A stretch of DNA of 42,510 nt, from contig JAQWEK010000004.1 in assembly GCA_028704975.1 (NCBI GenBank), forward strand, positions 1 to 42,510, in the 5' to 3' direction. Both the position numbers and the translations under genes were made by a program. The notes under the pieces are model-generated. The model saw nothing but the letters and a program-made list of their open reading frames with translations, made no database searches and was not told where the DNA came from. Source of the DNA: Bacteroidales bacterium (GTDB taxonomy: Bacteria; Bacteroidota; Bacteroidia; Bacteroidales; UBA932). Below, one piece after another: positions 24,248 through 31,984 of this stretch; position 1 is the stretch's first letter, and each line of letters starts with the position of its first letter.

Positions 24248-24877
24248 TTACTTGGCCTCCTCTGCTTTAGGAGCTTCTGCCTTTGGCTCTTCAGCTTTTG
24301 GCTCTTCAGCCTTTGGAGCTGCTTCTGCAGATTTCCCTGCGGCTGCCTTAGCCTCTTCGGCTGCTTTCCTTTCAGCCTCTGCTTTTTCAGCCTCTGCCTT
24401 TGCTTTTGCAGCTTCGGCCTCAGCCTTCTTCTTTGCAAGAGCCTCAGCGCGAGCAACATTTACTTTATTCTCTGCTGCCGCCGCATTCTTATCTGCAGTC
24501 TGTTTGCCGGACTTGATAGACTCAACTTTCTTTTCAACTTTTGCATCTTTCTCAGATACCCATGCATTGAATTTAGCATCGGCCTGCTCCTGAGTAAGAG
24601 CCTTCTTTGCAACGCCTTCCTGTAGATGTTTCTTCAAAAGGACTCCCTTGTAAGAAAGTATCCTTCTGCAAGTTGTGCTGGGCTGTGCACCCTGATTCAA
24701 CCAATAAAGAGCTCTCTCGCTGTCCAAGACAATAGTTGCAGGATTGGAATTAGGGTTGTAAGAACCTAGTAATTCAATAAAGCGACTATCACGTGGAGCC
24801 CTAGAATCGGTCACTAAAATATGGAAAAAGGCAAATCCCTTTTTTCCATGACGTGATAAACGAATTTTTACAGACAT
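24248..24877 (-). CDS. rpsP: 30S ribosomal protein S16 with long Ala/Glu/Lys tail
   Basis: A 209-residue S16. The first 85 or so residues are a typical S16: [38 protein letters not shown], and a [21 protein letters not shown] block. The rest is a Bacteroidetes-style extension, low in complexity, rich in Ala, Lys and Glu, partly coiled-coil, ending in repeated PKAEE units; the canonical length is 80-90. The extension has no predicted catalytic function. rimM follows six bases downstream. A TACCTTTG element lies about 60 bases upstream. Confidence 0.95.
   Translation of the reverse strand: MSVKIRLSRHGKKGFAFFHILVTDSRAPRDSRFIELLGSYNPNSNPATIVLDSERALYWLNQGAQPSTTCRRILSYKGVLLKKHLQEGVAKKALTQEQADAKFNAWVSEKDAKVEKKVESIKSGKQTADKNAAAAENKVNVARAEALAKKKAEAEAAKAKAEAEKAEAERKAAEEAKAAAGKSAEAAPKAEEPKAEEPKAEAPKAEEAK
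24279..24323. repeat. Three tandem 15-base repeats in the rpsP tail
   Basis: Three units of GCYTTTGGCTCTTCA (24279-24293, 24294-24308, 24309-24323, the third diverged), encoding repeats of the sequence AEEPK. Length probably varies between strains by slippage. Confidence 0.75.
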
Positions 24878-24938
24878 AACTGTGAGTTTAAAATTTAATA
24901 ATTTCTATAACTTCCTTATCTGCTCGAGAAAAGGTGCG

Positions 24939-24946
24939 CAAAGGTA
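24939..24946 (-). promoter_or_regulatory. Candidate -7 element TACCTTTG for rpsP-rimM
   Basis: TAnnTTTG on the minus strand in the gap between the phosphoesterase gene and rpsP. It leaves a leader of about 55 bases. Confidence 0.5.
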
Positions 24947-24997
24947 TGCTTTTTTTCTTAAAATGAACAATTTATTTGATCCCGATAAGTATTTACT

Positions 24998-26260
24998 TTA
25001 TCTTTTTGCCTTTACGGCCACGGAATCCAAAACTTTACCGTAGCGGTTTAAAAGGGTGACAGTTAGTGTTTTATTGTTTGCCTTAAGGGAGAGTCCCCCA
25101 ACTGTCTTTGCCCCCTCCGTCCATCTGTATTTGATGATATCTAAATTATATTTTAAAGTGTCTGCATCCATACCGCGCTCATTATCAGACGACGGCGTTT
25201 GAATATATACTGTCCCTTTTGTGCCGTCCGTTTCTTTGCCATTGTATAAGGCATTGGTTCTTACATATATATGATTGTTTGCCGCAAGAGCCAGATCAAC
25301 TCCAAGTTCATCAAAAAGATTGCACCATCGGGAGTATTGAGAAAACTTTCCGTTTTCACCATAGAACCATTGGTAATGTTCACATACAATGATATACTTG
25401 GACGGATTTTCTGCAACAACCTTTCTGACCCAGATCTGTGCTGCATTTAATTGCTCATCTGTGTGCATATCTTCATTGTTTAAAATGATAAATAACGCAT
25501 TGGAATATTTGAAGAAATAGCAAACACCGTATTCTCCCGGATAACCATTTAAAGGATAATTATTTGCATTTCTAAAAAAAGTGTTACTCAAAAAATATTT
25601 GCGAGTCATGTTATCATGATTCCCATTTACTCCCGCCCACATATATTTTGCAAAATAATCTTGTTCGTAAAGCGTTCTCCAAAAAGAGTAGCTTCCTCCC
25701 CAGGCGCACACATCCCCAAGGTGGAGAATCCAATCTATCTCCGGATCATAAGATTTTATTGTGTCCAGCATTGCTACTGCCGCTTCCAAACGGTGTGGAA
25801 GAGGGGTATAGTGGTGAAAATCAGATACTATTGCTGCGCTCCATGTGTTTGGTCCGGCTGTTTTAAAGCGGTGCGTGCCGGACTCTACCCCGTTGCCCGA
25901 CACAATTCTATATTTATAGTCCGTACCGGATTTTAAATTATTTAAGACCGCACCATATTTATTAAATACTATTTTCTCATAGAAGTCCTTATTATCAGCT
26001 GTTTTGGAGTATATACCGTCAAAAGTTTTGCACAAATGGCTCTCCCCGGAACTATTTTTTGCCCTCTTCCAATTTACATCCTTTGCAATAGTGTAAATGA
26101 CATAATCAGCCTTTTGAGAAGTATCTGAGGCCCAGCTTATATTCATTTGCCTGCTTGCATCCTCTCCGGGACACGTAATAATACTATACGGCTTGTTTTG
26201 GGCATGTGCAGAAAATGCAATTGTTATAATGCAAACCAATAAGGCGTAGAAATTTTTCAT
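24998..26260 (-). CDS. Exported metallophosphoesterase (purple acid phosphatase-like)
   Basis: A 420-residue exported calcineurin-like phosphoesterase. A signal peptide ends near AHAQ (about residue 20). A fibronectin-like N-terminal domain (about 25-130; MNISWASDTS, LKSGTDYKYRIVSG) resembles that of purple acid phosphatases. The dinuclear metal site can be read as VSDFHHY, LHLGDVCAWGG, GVNGNHDN, ICEHYQWF and NNHIYVR. The start at 26260 is preferred since the longer version adds 13 residues before the signal and overlaps the -7 element. It is probably periplasmic; the phosphoester substrate is unknown. It has its own promoter and lies between a terminator and the rpsP promoter, so it seems monocistronic. 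Confidence 0.88.
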   Translation of the reverse strand: MKNFYALLVCIITIAFSAHAQNKPYSIITCPGEDASRQMNISWASDTSQKADYVIYTIAKDVNWKRAKNSSGESHLCKTFDGIYSKTADNKDFYEKIVFNKYGAVLNNLKSGTDYKYRIVSGNGVESGTHRFKTAGPNTWSAAIVSDFHHYTPLPHRLEAAVAMLDTIKSYDPEIDWILHLGDVCAWGGSYSFWRTLYEQDYFAKYMWAGVNGNHDNMTRKYFLSNTFFRNANNYPLNGYPGEYGVCYFFKYSNALFIILNNEDMHTDEQLNAAQIWVRKVVAENPSKYIIVCEHYQWFYGENGKFSQYSRWCNLFDELGVDLALAANNHIYVRTNALYNGKETDGTKGTVYIQTPSSDNERGMDADTLKYNLDIIKYRWTEGAKTVGGLSLKANNKTLTVTLLNRYGKVLDSVAVKAKR

Positions 26261-26275
26261 TATGATGATTTTTTG

Positions 26276-26283
26276 CAAAGCTA
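26276..26283 (-). promoter_or_regulatory. Candidate -7 element TAGCTTTG for the metallophosphoesterase
   Basis: TAnnTTTG on the minus strand, 15 bases before the ATG at 26260. Confidence 0.45.
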
Positions 26284-26332
26284 ATGTTTTTACGGGCATA
26301 TCGCAGACTAAGACTAAGGTAGAGACCTGTAT

Positions 26333-26364
26333 AAATGAAAAAGGGGTTGGAAGAACTCCAACCC
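26333..26364 (-). terminator. Terminator of the cyclophilin pair
   Basis: A perfect 8-bp stem (GGGTTGGA 26344-26351 with TCCAACCC 26357-26364, loop 5) that, read on the minus strand, is followed by CTTTTTC. It lies about 160 bases after the second cyclophilin gene and just before the phosphoesterase promoter. Confidence 0.65.
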
Positions 26365-26524
26365 ATTTCTCAAACCTAAAATTTAACCTATGAAAAAACT
26401 ATTTGTCTCTTTCTGTTGCAAGGTCCGTGCCACAATTTTAAAAACCTATTTTGGTGCTATTAAAAGGCGATTTTATCTCCAAAACCATGGACGAACTCAA
26501 TTTGTTATAGGTCAAATTTTGTGC
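26365..26524. other. Unexplained 160-base intergenic stretch
   Basis: This gap lies between the cyclophilin stop and its terminator, so it would be a long 3' UTR on the minus strand. On the plus strand it contains AATTTAACCT directly before an ATG at 26390 (MKKLFVSFCCK...), which opens an 81-codon frame running 110 bases into the antisense of the cyclophilin gene. The upstream half looks gene-start-like, but no homology is recognised, and I do not call it a gene. Confidence 0.3.
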
Positions 26525-27127
26525 CTATTTTCCCCTTACGCGGCGCATCTTTATTATTCTGACCGGTGTGATAGGGCAATCCGCTTTATTTGTTGCAACT
26601 GCAGCAATTTTATCTACAATCTCTATACCGCTTAAGGTCTCTCCGAATACCGTATAGGAACCATCAAGATGTTTACAGTTTCCTGCATTTTGGACAATAT
26701 AAAATTGTGAACCGGATGATTCTTTCTTTGGATTTACCTTATCGCCCTCTCTGGCAGCAGCCAAGGCTCCTTTTATATGTGTATGATTTTGACGGAACTC
26801 TGCCGGCAGCGTATAGCCCGCATCATTATTGCCCCACAAGGATCGGTCACTATCTGGATTTTTAGTCTGAGGGTCTCCCGCTTGAATCATAAATCCATTT
26901 ATTACTCTGTGAAACAAGATATTGTCAAAAAAGTGCCTTTTTACAAGTTTTATAAAATTGTCTCTATGGAGAGGGGTGTCATTGTAAAGTTTCACCCGGA
27001 TTGTTCCCATTGTAGTGATAATGTCAAAGACCGGCTCTTTTTTAGTTCTTTCCCGCGCTTGTGCCTGATTAAAGCACGCAGTTATGATAAGCGCGCAAAC
27101 TACCAGTATGCCAATTATCTTTTTCAT
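26525..27127 (-). CDS. Cyclophilin-type peptidyl-prolyl isomerase lipoprotein (second copy)
   Basis: A 200-residue cyclophilin that accelerates cis-trans isomerisation at proline. A lipoprotein signal ends in IITAC (Cys18). The cyclophilin fold follows: FDIITTMGTIRVKLY, ILFHRVINGFMIQAGDP (catalytic Arg), SSGSQFYIVQN, and YTVFGETLSG. It is membrane-anchored, probably periplasmic. It lies 12 bases after a longer paralogue of the same layout, so the two are a tandem duplication in one transcript. The tryptophan of the cyclosporin site is absent, common in bacterial forms. Confidence 0.9.
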   Translation of the reverse strand: MKKIIGILVVCALIITACFNQAQARERTKKEPVFDIITTMGTIRVKLYNDTPLHRDNFIKLVKRHFFDNILFHRVINGFMIQAGDPQTKNPDSDRSLWGNNDAGYTLPAEFRQNHTHIKGALAAAREGDKVNPKKESSGSQFYIVQNAGNCKHLDGSYTVFGETLSGIEIVDKIAAVATNKADCPITPVRIIKMRRVRGK

Positions 27128-27139
27128 TTAATGGAAAAA

Positions 27140-27820
27140 CTATTTTGTTTTAACCGGAAGGATGTTCAAAATTTTTATTGGCTGAAGCGGGCAATCCTTT
27201 GCATTTGTTGCAACTGCAGCAATTTTATCTACAACGTCCAGTCCGCTTACGGTCTCACCGAATATAGTGTATTGTCCGTCTAACTGTGCGCACTGCTGAG
27301 CATTCTGAACAATGTAAAACTGTGAGCCTGAGGACTCTCTGTTGGGATTTGCCGTATCTCCCTTTCTTGCTGCGGCAAGAGCACCTTTCTTATGTTTGTG
27401 ATTTGGAAGGATTTCTGCAGGAATTGTATATCCTGGTCCGCCTTGTCCCCAAGTAGAAGCATCTGAAGCGGGGTCTTTTGTAGCAGGGTCTCCGGTTTGA
27501 ATCATAAACCCTTTTATTACTCTGTGGAACAGAATATTATCATAATATCTATGTGAAGCAAGTTTCTCAAAATTTGCTCTGTGAAGAGGCGTGTCTTTGT
27601 AAAGCTTAACTCTGATGGTTCCCATTGTTGTTACAATGTCAAATTCCGGTTCTTCCGGCAGTGTTGCCGGGTCAAATGCAAGAGTATCCGGCTGTGCCGT
27701 CTTTTGAGCGGCAAGCGTCGCTGAATCTTTTTGTGCTTGTGTCATTTCTGTTGATTTTTTTCCTTTACAGCCTGCAATCAGAGCTGCTCCGATTAGCATA
27801 ATGCCTATAAGTTTTTTCAT
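27140..27820 (-). CDS. Cyclophilin-type peptidyl-prolyl isomerase lipoprotein (first copy)
   Basis: A 226-residue cyclophilin lipoprotein: signal MKKLIGIMLIGAALIAGC, a spacer of about 45 residues rich in Lys, Gln and Ala, then the fold with FDIVTTMGTIRVKLY, ILFHRVIKGFMIQTGDP and SSGSQFYIVQN. The start at 27820 is chosen because a TTG-initiated version would begin inside the promoter. The catalytic block is near identical to that of the downstream copy, but this one has the longer linker between lipid anchor and domain. Probably a periplasmic or outer-membrane-associated foldase. Confidence 0.92.
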   Translation of the reverse strand: MKKLIGIMLIGAALIAGCKGKKSTEMTQAQKDSATLAAQKTAQPDTLAFDPATLPEEPEFDIVTTMGTIRVKLYKDTPLHRANFEKLASHRYYDNILFHRVIKGFMIQTGDPATKDPASDASTWGQGGPGYTIPAEILPNHKHKKGALAAARKGDTANPNRESSGSQFYIVQNAQQCAQLDGQYTIFGETVSGLDVVDKIAAVATNAKDCPLQPIKILNILPVKTK

Positions 27821-27892
27821 GCGTATATTGATTTGTTGTATAACTATTTTCCCGTTTTTAACTTTGTTCAGTTTGGAAAAAATTCCCTCATA

Positions 27893-27900
27893 CAAATATA
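27893..27900 (-). promoter_or_regulatory. Candidate -7 element TATATTTG for the cyclophilin pair
   Basis: TAnnTTTG on the minus strand, about 70 bases before the ATG at 27820, and six bases from the plus-strand element at 27907-27914. Confidence 0.45.
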
Positions 27901-27906
27901 ATTAAT

Positions 27907-27914
27907 TAACTTTG
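27907..27914 (+). promoter_or_regulatory. Candidate -7 element TAACTTTG for the patatin-barrel transcript
   Basis: Exact TAnnTTTG match, 25 bases before the ATG at 27940; likely drives the patatin, flippase and dut-murF genes. Confidence 0.5.
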
Positions 27915-27939
27915 AGCGGTAATATTATAACTGTGCAAT

Positions 27940-30393
27940 ATGCGTTTTAGCAGGTTCTGCGTAGTCATAGTGGTTTCTATTTTATCTTGCGTTACTGCAA
28001 ATGCGGCGGCGCAGAGAGATACCGTTATTATCAGCAAGGTCACGACGGGTTCTAAAAATCACAGACCGACAGTTGGCGTAGTGCTGAGCGGAGGGGGTGC
28101 AAAAGGCTTATCTCACGTTGGCGTACTTAAGGCTCTTGAAGAGAATAATATTCCCGTAGATTACATTTGCGGAACATCTATGGGTGCTATTGTTGCAGGT
28201 CTTTATTCTATTGGAATGACTCCGGATGAAATGCTTTATCTGTTTAAGACTAAGGAGTTTGAGAGCTGGTACAAAGGGATGCCGGAAATTTCCTATGCAA
28301 GTTATTTTTACAAGTCGTCGCCGGATCCTACAATGTTTTCCGTTGCCATGGAGAGAAAGAAAAGTAAGGACAAACTGCCGGTGGACAGTTTAAAAACTTC
28401 TGTCGGGAGAAAACTAAGTAAATGGAAATTTACAATTCCTACCAGCCTTGTTTCTCCTTATCCTATGGATTTAGCTGTTATGCAGATATTTGCGAGTCCG
28501 TGTAAGGCTTGTAATTATAATTTTGATTCTTTGATGGTTCCGTTTTTCTGCGTTGCTTCTGACATACAAAAGAAAAAGGCATATATAGCAAGGAGAGGGG
28601 ATCTTGGTTCATCTATCAGAGCATCAATGACATATCCTCTTTATTTTAAGCCTATTATGATAGATTCCACTTTGCTTTATGACGGAGGAATCTATAATAA
28701 TTTTCCTTGGGAACAAATGAAACAATTTTATCATCCGGATTATATTATTGGCGTTCAATGTGTTGCCGGTAATGTAAAACTTGATGAGGAGAATGTAACA
28801 ACCCTTGTGAGCGGAATGCTGACGCGTGACAGCGATTATAATATTCCTGATAGCGAGGGTATTATAATTAAAGGGGAGTACCCTTTTGCAATTATGGATT
28901 TTGGGAAAGTAGATGAAATCTCTGAACAGGGATATGAGGTTGCACAGCCGTTTATTGCAAGAATAAAAGAGAGGGTAAACAGAGAAAGGACCAAGAAAGA
29001 GTTGGATTCTATTCGTCTGGCTTTCAGACAGAAATGCGGAGAAGTCAGATTTAGCAAACAGGTTGAAATCACCGGAACATTAAACCAGCATGAGAGAAGT
29101 TTTATTGACAGAACAATTAGAGAGGATAAGAGAAAAGATATAAGTTTTGACCAGTTCAAGAGGGCTTACTATAGAATAATTGCAAGCGGCGCGGTAAATA
29201 CTTTTTATCCCTCTTTTGTTTATGACAAAAAAGATCCTCTTTTTGATCATAGCGATTCATTATTTATCCTAAAAATAAGGGCAACAAAGAATGCTCCAAT
29301 GAGAATATATCTTGGAGGCAATATCTCTTCTTCATCTTTAAATCAAGGATATCTGGGCTTTTCTTATTCTTATCTATCCGCACATCCGTGGAAGATGAAG
29401 GCTGATATGAATCTTGGAAAATTTTATAAGGGCGGAGATATTAAATGGAGACAGGAAGTAGAAATAAAGCCCATGGCATTTTATTCTATAGAGGCGGTTG
29501 CGCATCAGTTTGATTATTACAACGGAAATCAAAATGTATTTACTGCGGATAAACTTCCTAAAGATGTGCAAACCAAGGAATTTTTTGTGAGAGGCGTAAT
29601 TGCGACTCCGGTTTCTTTCAAAAGAAACATTCTTGCAAAGGCCGGCTTTGTAGTTGGAAGAAGGTACGTAAGTTCTTATCAAAAAGATAATGTGGCTTCT
29701 ACAGATACTCCCGATAGAGGAAGTGTCTTCATAGCATCCCCTGAGATGTCATTAACAAAGAACACATTAAATTATCTTTTATATCCGACCGCAGGAGCAG
29801 AGGAAGTTGTAAGAGTAAGATATGTACATGGGGTTGAATCTTATTCTCCAGGCAATACTAATACTACGGCAACCAAAATCAAAGGTATAACTCATCATGT
29901 AGGTGCATTTATATTAAAAGCGGAGAGATATTTCCCGGCAGGCAAACATTTTTCTTTTGGATATGATTTTGATTTGGTTCTCAGCAACAGGAATAAGTTA
30001 AGCAATTTTTACAGTGCACTAATGTTTATGCCTGCATACGAGCCAATTCCGCATGCCACTACGATAATGATGGGAAATTATAGAGCTAACAGTTTTTTAG
30101 GAGTCGGTGTTTCTCCCGTCATCTTGTTTACCAAGTCTATATACTTGCACACAAAGGTTGCGTACTTTAAGGCCTATGAGCAGATAGAAAGAGGCTCTAA
30201 CGGATGGGAGTATACTTATTCCGAGAAATTTCCTAAAGGTGGATTCATTGCTAACTTTGCGCTTGTTTGGCAGTCTCCTATCGGACCCGTTTCATTGTCA
30301 ACTGCATATTACAGCAAAGGCGGAGCATACAAATGGTACCCGCAGCTTAACATAGGCTTTTTGATTTTTAACAAGAAAGCCCTTGAGGATTAA
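27940..30393 (+). CDS. Patatin-like phospholipase with C-terminal outer-membrane barrel
   Basis: An 817-residue exported protein. A signal peptide ends near residue 24 (NAAAQ). The patatin domain (about 44-330) has the oxyanion loop GGGAKG (51-56), nucleophile serine in GTSMG (Ser80) and catalytic Asp in DGG (Asp248), so the Ser-Asp dyad is intact. A POTRA-like segment (about 370-440; VEITGTLNQHERSF) and a 16-strand Omp85/BamA-type barrel (to the end) follow. This is the PlpD/type Vd secretion layout, common in Bacteroidetes, in which the barrel may export or simply anchor the lipase. The last residues, FNKKALED, extend past the final strand. The flippase gene follows after 27 bases. Confidence 0.9.
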   Translation: MRFSRFCVVIVVSILSCVTANAAAQRDTVIISKVTTGSKNHRPTVGVVLSGGGAKGLSHVGVLKALEENNIPVDYICGTSMGAIVAGLYSIGMTPDEMLYLFKTKEFESWYKGMPEISYASYFYKSSPDPTMFSVAMERKKSKDKLPVDSLKTSVGRKLSKWKFTIPTSLVSPYPMDLAVMQIFASPCKACNYNFDSLMVPFFCVASDIQKKKAYIARRGDLGSSIRASMTYPLYFKPIMIDSTLLYDGGIYNNFPWEQMKQFYHPDYIIGVQCVAGNVKLDEENVTTLVSGMLTRDSDYNIPDSEGIIIKGEYPFAIMDFGKVDEISEQGYEVAQPFIARIKERVNRERTKKELDSIRLAFRQKCGEVRFSKQVEITGTLNQHERSFIDRTIREDKRKDISFDQFKRAYYRIIASGAVNTFYPSFVYDKKDPLFDHSDSLFILKIRATKNAPMRIYLGGNISSSSLNQGYLGFSYSYLSAHPWKMKADMNLGKFYKGGDIKWRQEVEIKPMAFYSIEAVAHQFDYYNGNQNVFTADKLPKDVQTKEFFVRGVIATPVSFKRNILAKAGFVVGRRYVSSYQKDNVASTDTPDRGSVFIASPEMSLTKNTLNYLLYPTAGAEEVVRVRYVHGVESYSPGNTNTTATKIKGITHHVGAFILKAERYFPAGKHFSFGYDFDLVLSNRNKLSNFYSALMFMPAYEPIPHATTIMMGNYRANSFLGVGVSPVILFTKSIYLHTKVAYFKAYEQIERGSNGWEYTYSEKFPKGGFIANFALVWQSPIGPVSLSTAYYSKGGAYKWYPQLNIGFLIFNKKALED

Positions 30394-30420
30394 AAACTGT
30401 CGAGATTTAAAAGAGAATAA

Positions 30421-31920
30421 ATGGGAAGTCCAATAAAGAAATTAGCAGGAGAGACTGCAGTCTATGGTTTGAGTACAATTCTGGCCAGGATTATCAATTT
30501 CTTCTTTGTTCCAATCTATACAAGAATTCTTACAACGGACGGATACGGAGCGTATTCAGAGATAATGTCTTATATTGCCGTGCTGCAGGTTGTTCTAGTG
30601 TTGGGGCTGGAGACGGGTTGTTTTAAATTTGCAAGCCATGCAGAGCATCCGGAGAAGCCGTTTTCTACCGCTTTAATTACAGTCACGACGGTTGTAACGT
30701 TTTTCTTTATCTGTATATTACTGTTTGCCAGACCAATAGCCGGATCTATGGGATATCCCGGATACGGCAAAATGATAATATACATTGGCGGCATTCTTGC
30801 TTTTGACTCAATTACAGCTATTTTCTTTGCCAGATTAAGATACCTGCAGAAGGCTTTTAAGTTTGCCATTTTTAAGACTATAAAGATTTTAACCGAGCTT
30901 GGTGCAAATCTGATGTTGTTCTTCTGGGTGCCGGGGTATTTTGCAAAACATCCGCAATCTCTTTTGGGACAGCTTATTCCAACTACAATAGATTTTTCTT
31001 ACATCATATTTGCGGTCTTTGTCAGCTGCTTTGTTTGTTTCATCCTTTTCATACCGGATATGGTAAAGATGAAGCTAAAATTCAACTGGCCGCTTTGGAA
31101 AAAGATGATGATTTATTCTTTGCCTTTGATGGTTGCGGGTCTTCCCGGAATTATCAATGAAAGTTTGGACAGAATACTTTTCAGATTTTTTGTGGGACCT
31201 GAGTGGCGCGCAGACCTTGGAGTTTATCAGGCGGCTGTAAAGCTTGCGGTAATAATGAATTTGTTTATCCAAATGTTTAGATATGCAGCGGAGCCGTTTT
31301 TCTTTGCGCGGGATAAAGAGAAGGGATCCAAAGAGTTATATGCGCGGGTAATGGAGTATTTTGTGGCGTTCTGTATCTTTATTTTCCTTGGAGTAACGTT
31401 GTATATGGATGTCCTTGGATTAATTTTGGGGAAAAATTTCCGAGGAGCTCTTGGTACGGTTCCAATCATGTTGCTTGCGTACATGATGCTTGGAATTTTG
31501 TTCAACGTTTCCATGTGGTACAAGTTGAGCGGACAGACAAAATATGCCGTTACTATTACTGTTCTCGGCTTGGCAGTTACAGCAATTGTGAACATAATAT
31601 TCATGCCTAGATTTTCATATTGGGCATCTGTCTGGGCACACTTCCTAAGCTGTCTTACTATGCTGATTTACAGTGCTTGGCTTGGAAATAAATATTATCC
31701 TATACCATACAAATGGCGGAAAATTTGCAGCTATGTTGGAGTAGGTGTTGTGATCTACGGTGTTTCTATGCTCATAGCATTCGGGCTTGGAAAAACAGGG
31801 CTTGGGCACATCCCGGAAATTCTTGTGAAACTTGGAATAAATACAATTTTGATAGTTATATATCTTGCTTATGTTCAGCATAAAACAAAGTTGCTGAAAT
31901 ATAAATGGGCGCAGATATAA
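30421..31920 (+). CDS. Polysaccharide/oligosaccharide flippase (MOP superfamily, Wzx-like)
   Basis: A 499-residue integral membrane protein with 12-14 hydrophobic helices across its length. The N-terminal IKKLAGETAVYGLSTILAR and RIINFFFVPIYTRILTTDGYG match the polysaccharide-biosynthesis flippase family (RfbX/MviN relatives). It moves lipid-linked sugars across the inner membrane. In many Bacteroidetes a flippase of this kind is found directly ahead of dut, and here it precedes the Dut-MurF fusion by 64 bases. No glycosyltransferases or sugar-nucleotide genes are nearby, so it is not part of a capsule or O-antigen cluster; the lipid-linked substrate is unknown. Confidence 0.85.
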   Translation: MGSPIKKLAGETAVYGLSTILARIINFFFVPIYTRILTTDGYGAYSEIMSYIAVLQVVLVLGLETGCFKFASHAEHPEKPFSTALITVTTVVTFFFICILLFARPIAGSMGYPGYGKMIIYIGGILAFDSITAIFFARLRYLQKAFKFAIFKTIKILTELGANLMLFFWVPGYFAKHPQSLLGQLIPTTIDFSYIIFAVFVSCFVCFILFIPDMVKMKLKFNWPLWKKMMIYSLPLMVAGLPGIINESLDRILFRFFVGPEWRADLGVYQAAVKLAVIMNLFIQMFRYAAEPFFFARDKEKGSKELYARVMEYFVAFCIFIFLGVTLYMDVLGLILGKNFRGALGTVPIMLLAYMMLGILFNVSMWYKLSGQTKYAVTITVLGLAVTAIVNIIFMPRFSYWASVWAHFLSCLTMLIYSAWLGNKYYPIPYKWRKICSYVGVGVVIYGVSMLIAFGLGKTGLGHIPEILVKLGINTILIVIYLAYVQHKTKLLKYKWAQI

Positions 31921-31984
31921 ATATATATGTCGCGGCGCATATTAAATTTATATACACAAATTTGGCCTGTAAAATTTTGCTGTT

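Noticed and set aside
24222..24593. Long plus-strand frame rich in Ala, Ser and Phe
   Set aside because: It is the antisense of the repetitive Ala/Glu/Lys tail of rpsP; its low complexity comes from the codon pattern on the other strand.
26390..26635. 81-codon plus-strand frame starting MKKLFVSFCCK
   Set aside because: The last 110 bases are antisense to the cyclophilin gene and no homology is recognised. I kept only the unexplained start context as an observation.
27821..27895. Longer cyclophilin start (TTG at 27895)
   Set aside because: It would begin inside the promoter element and precede the real lipoprotein signal by 25 residues.
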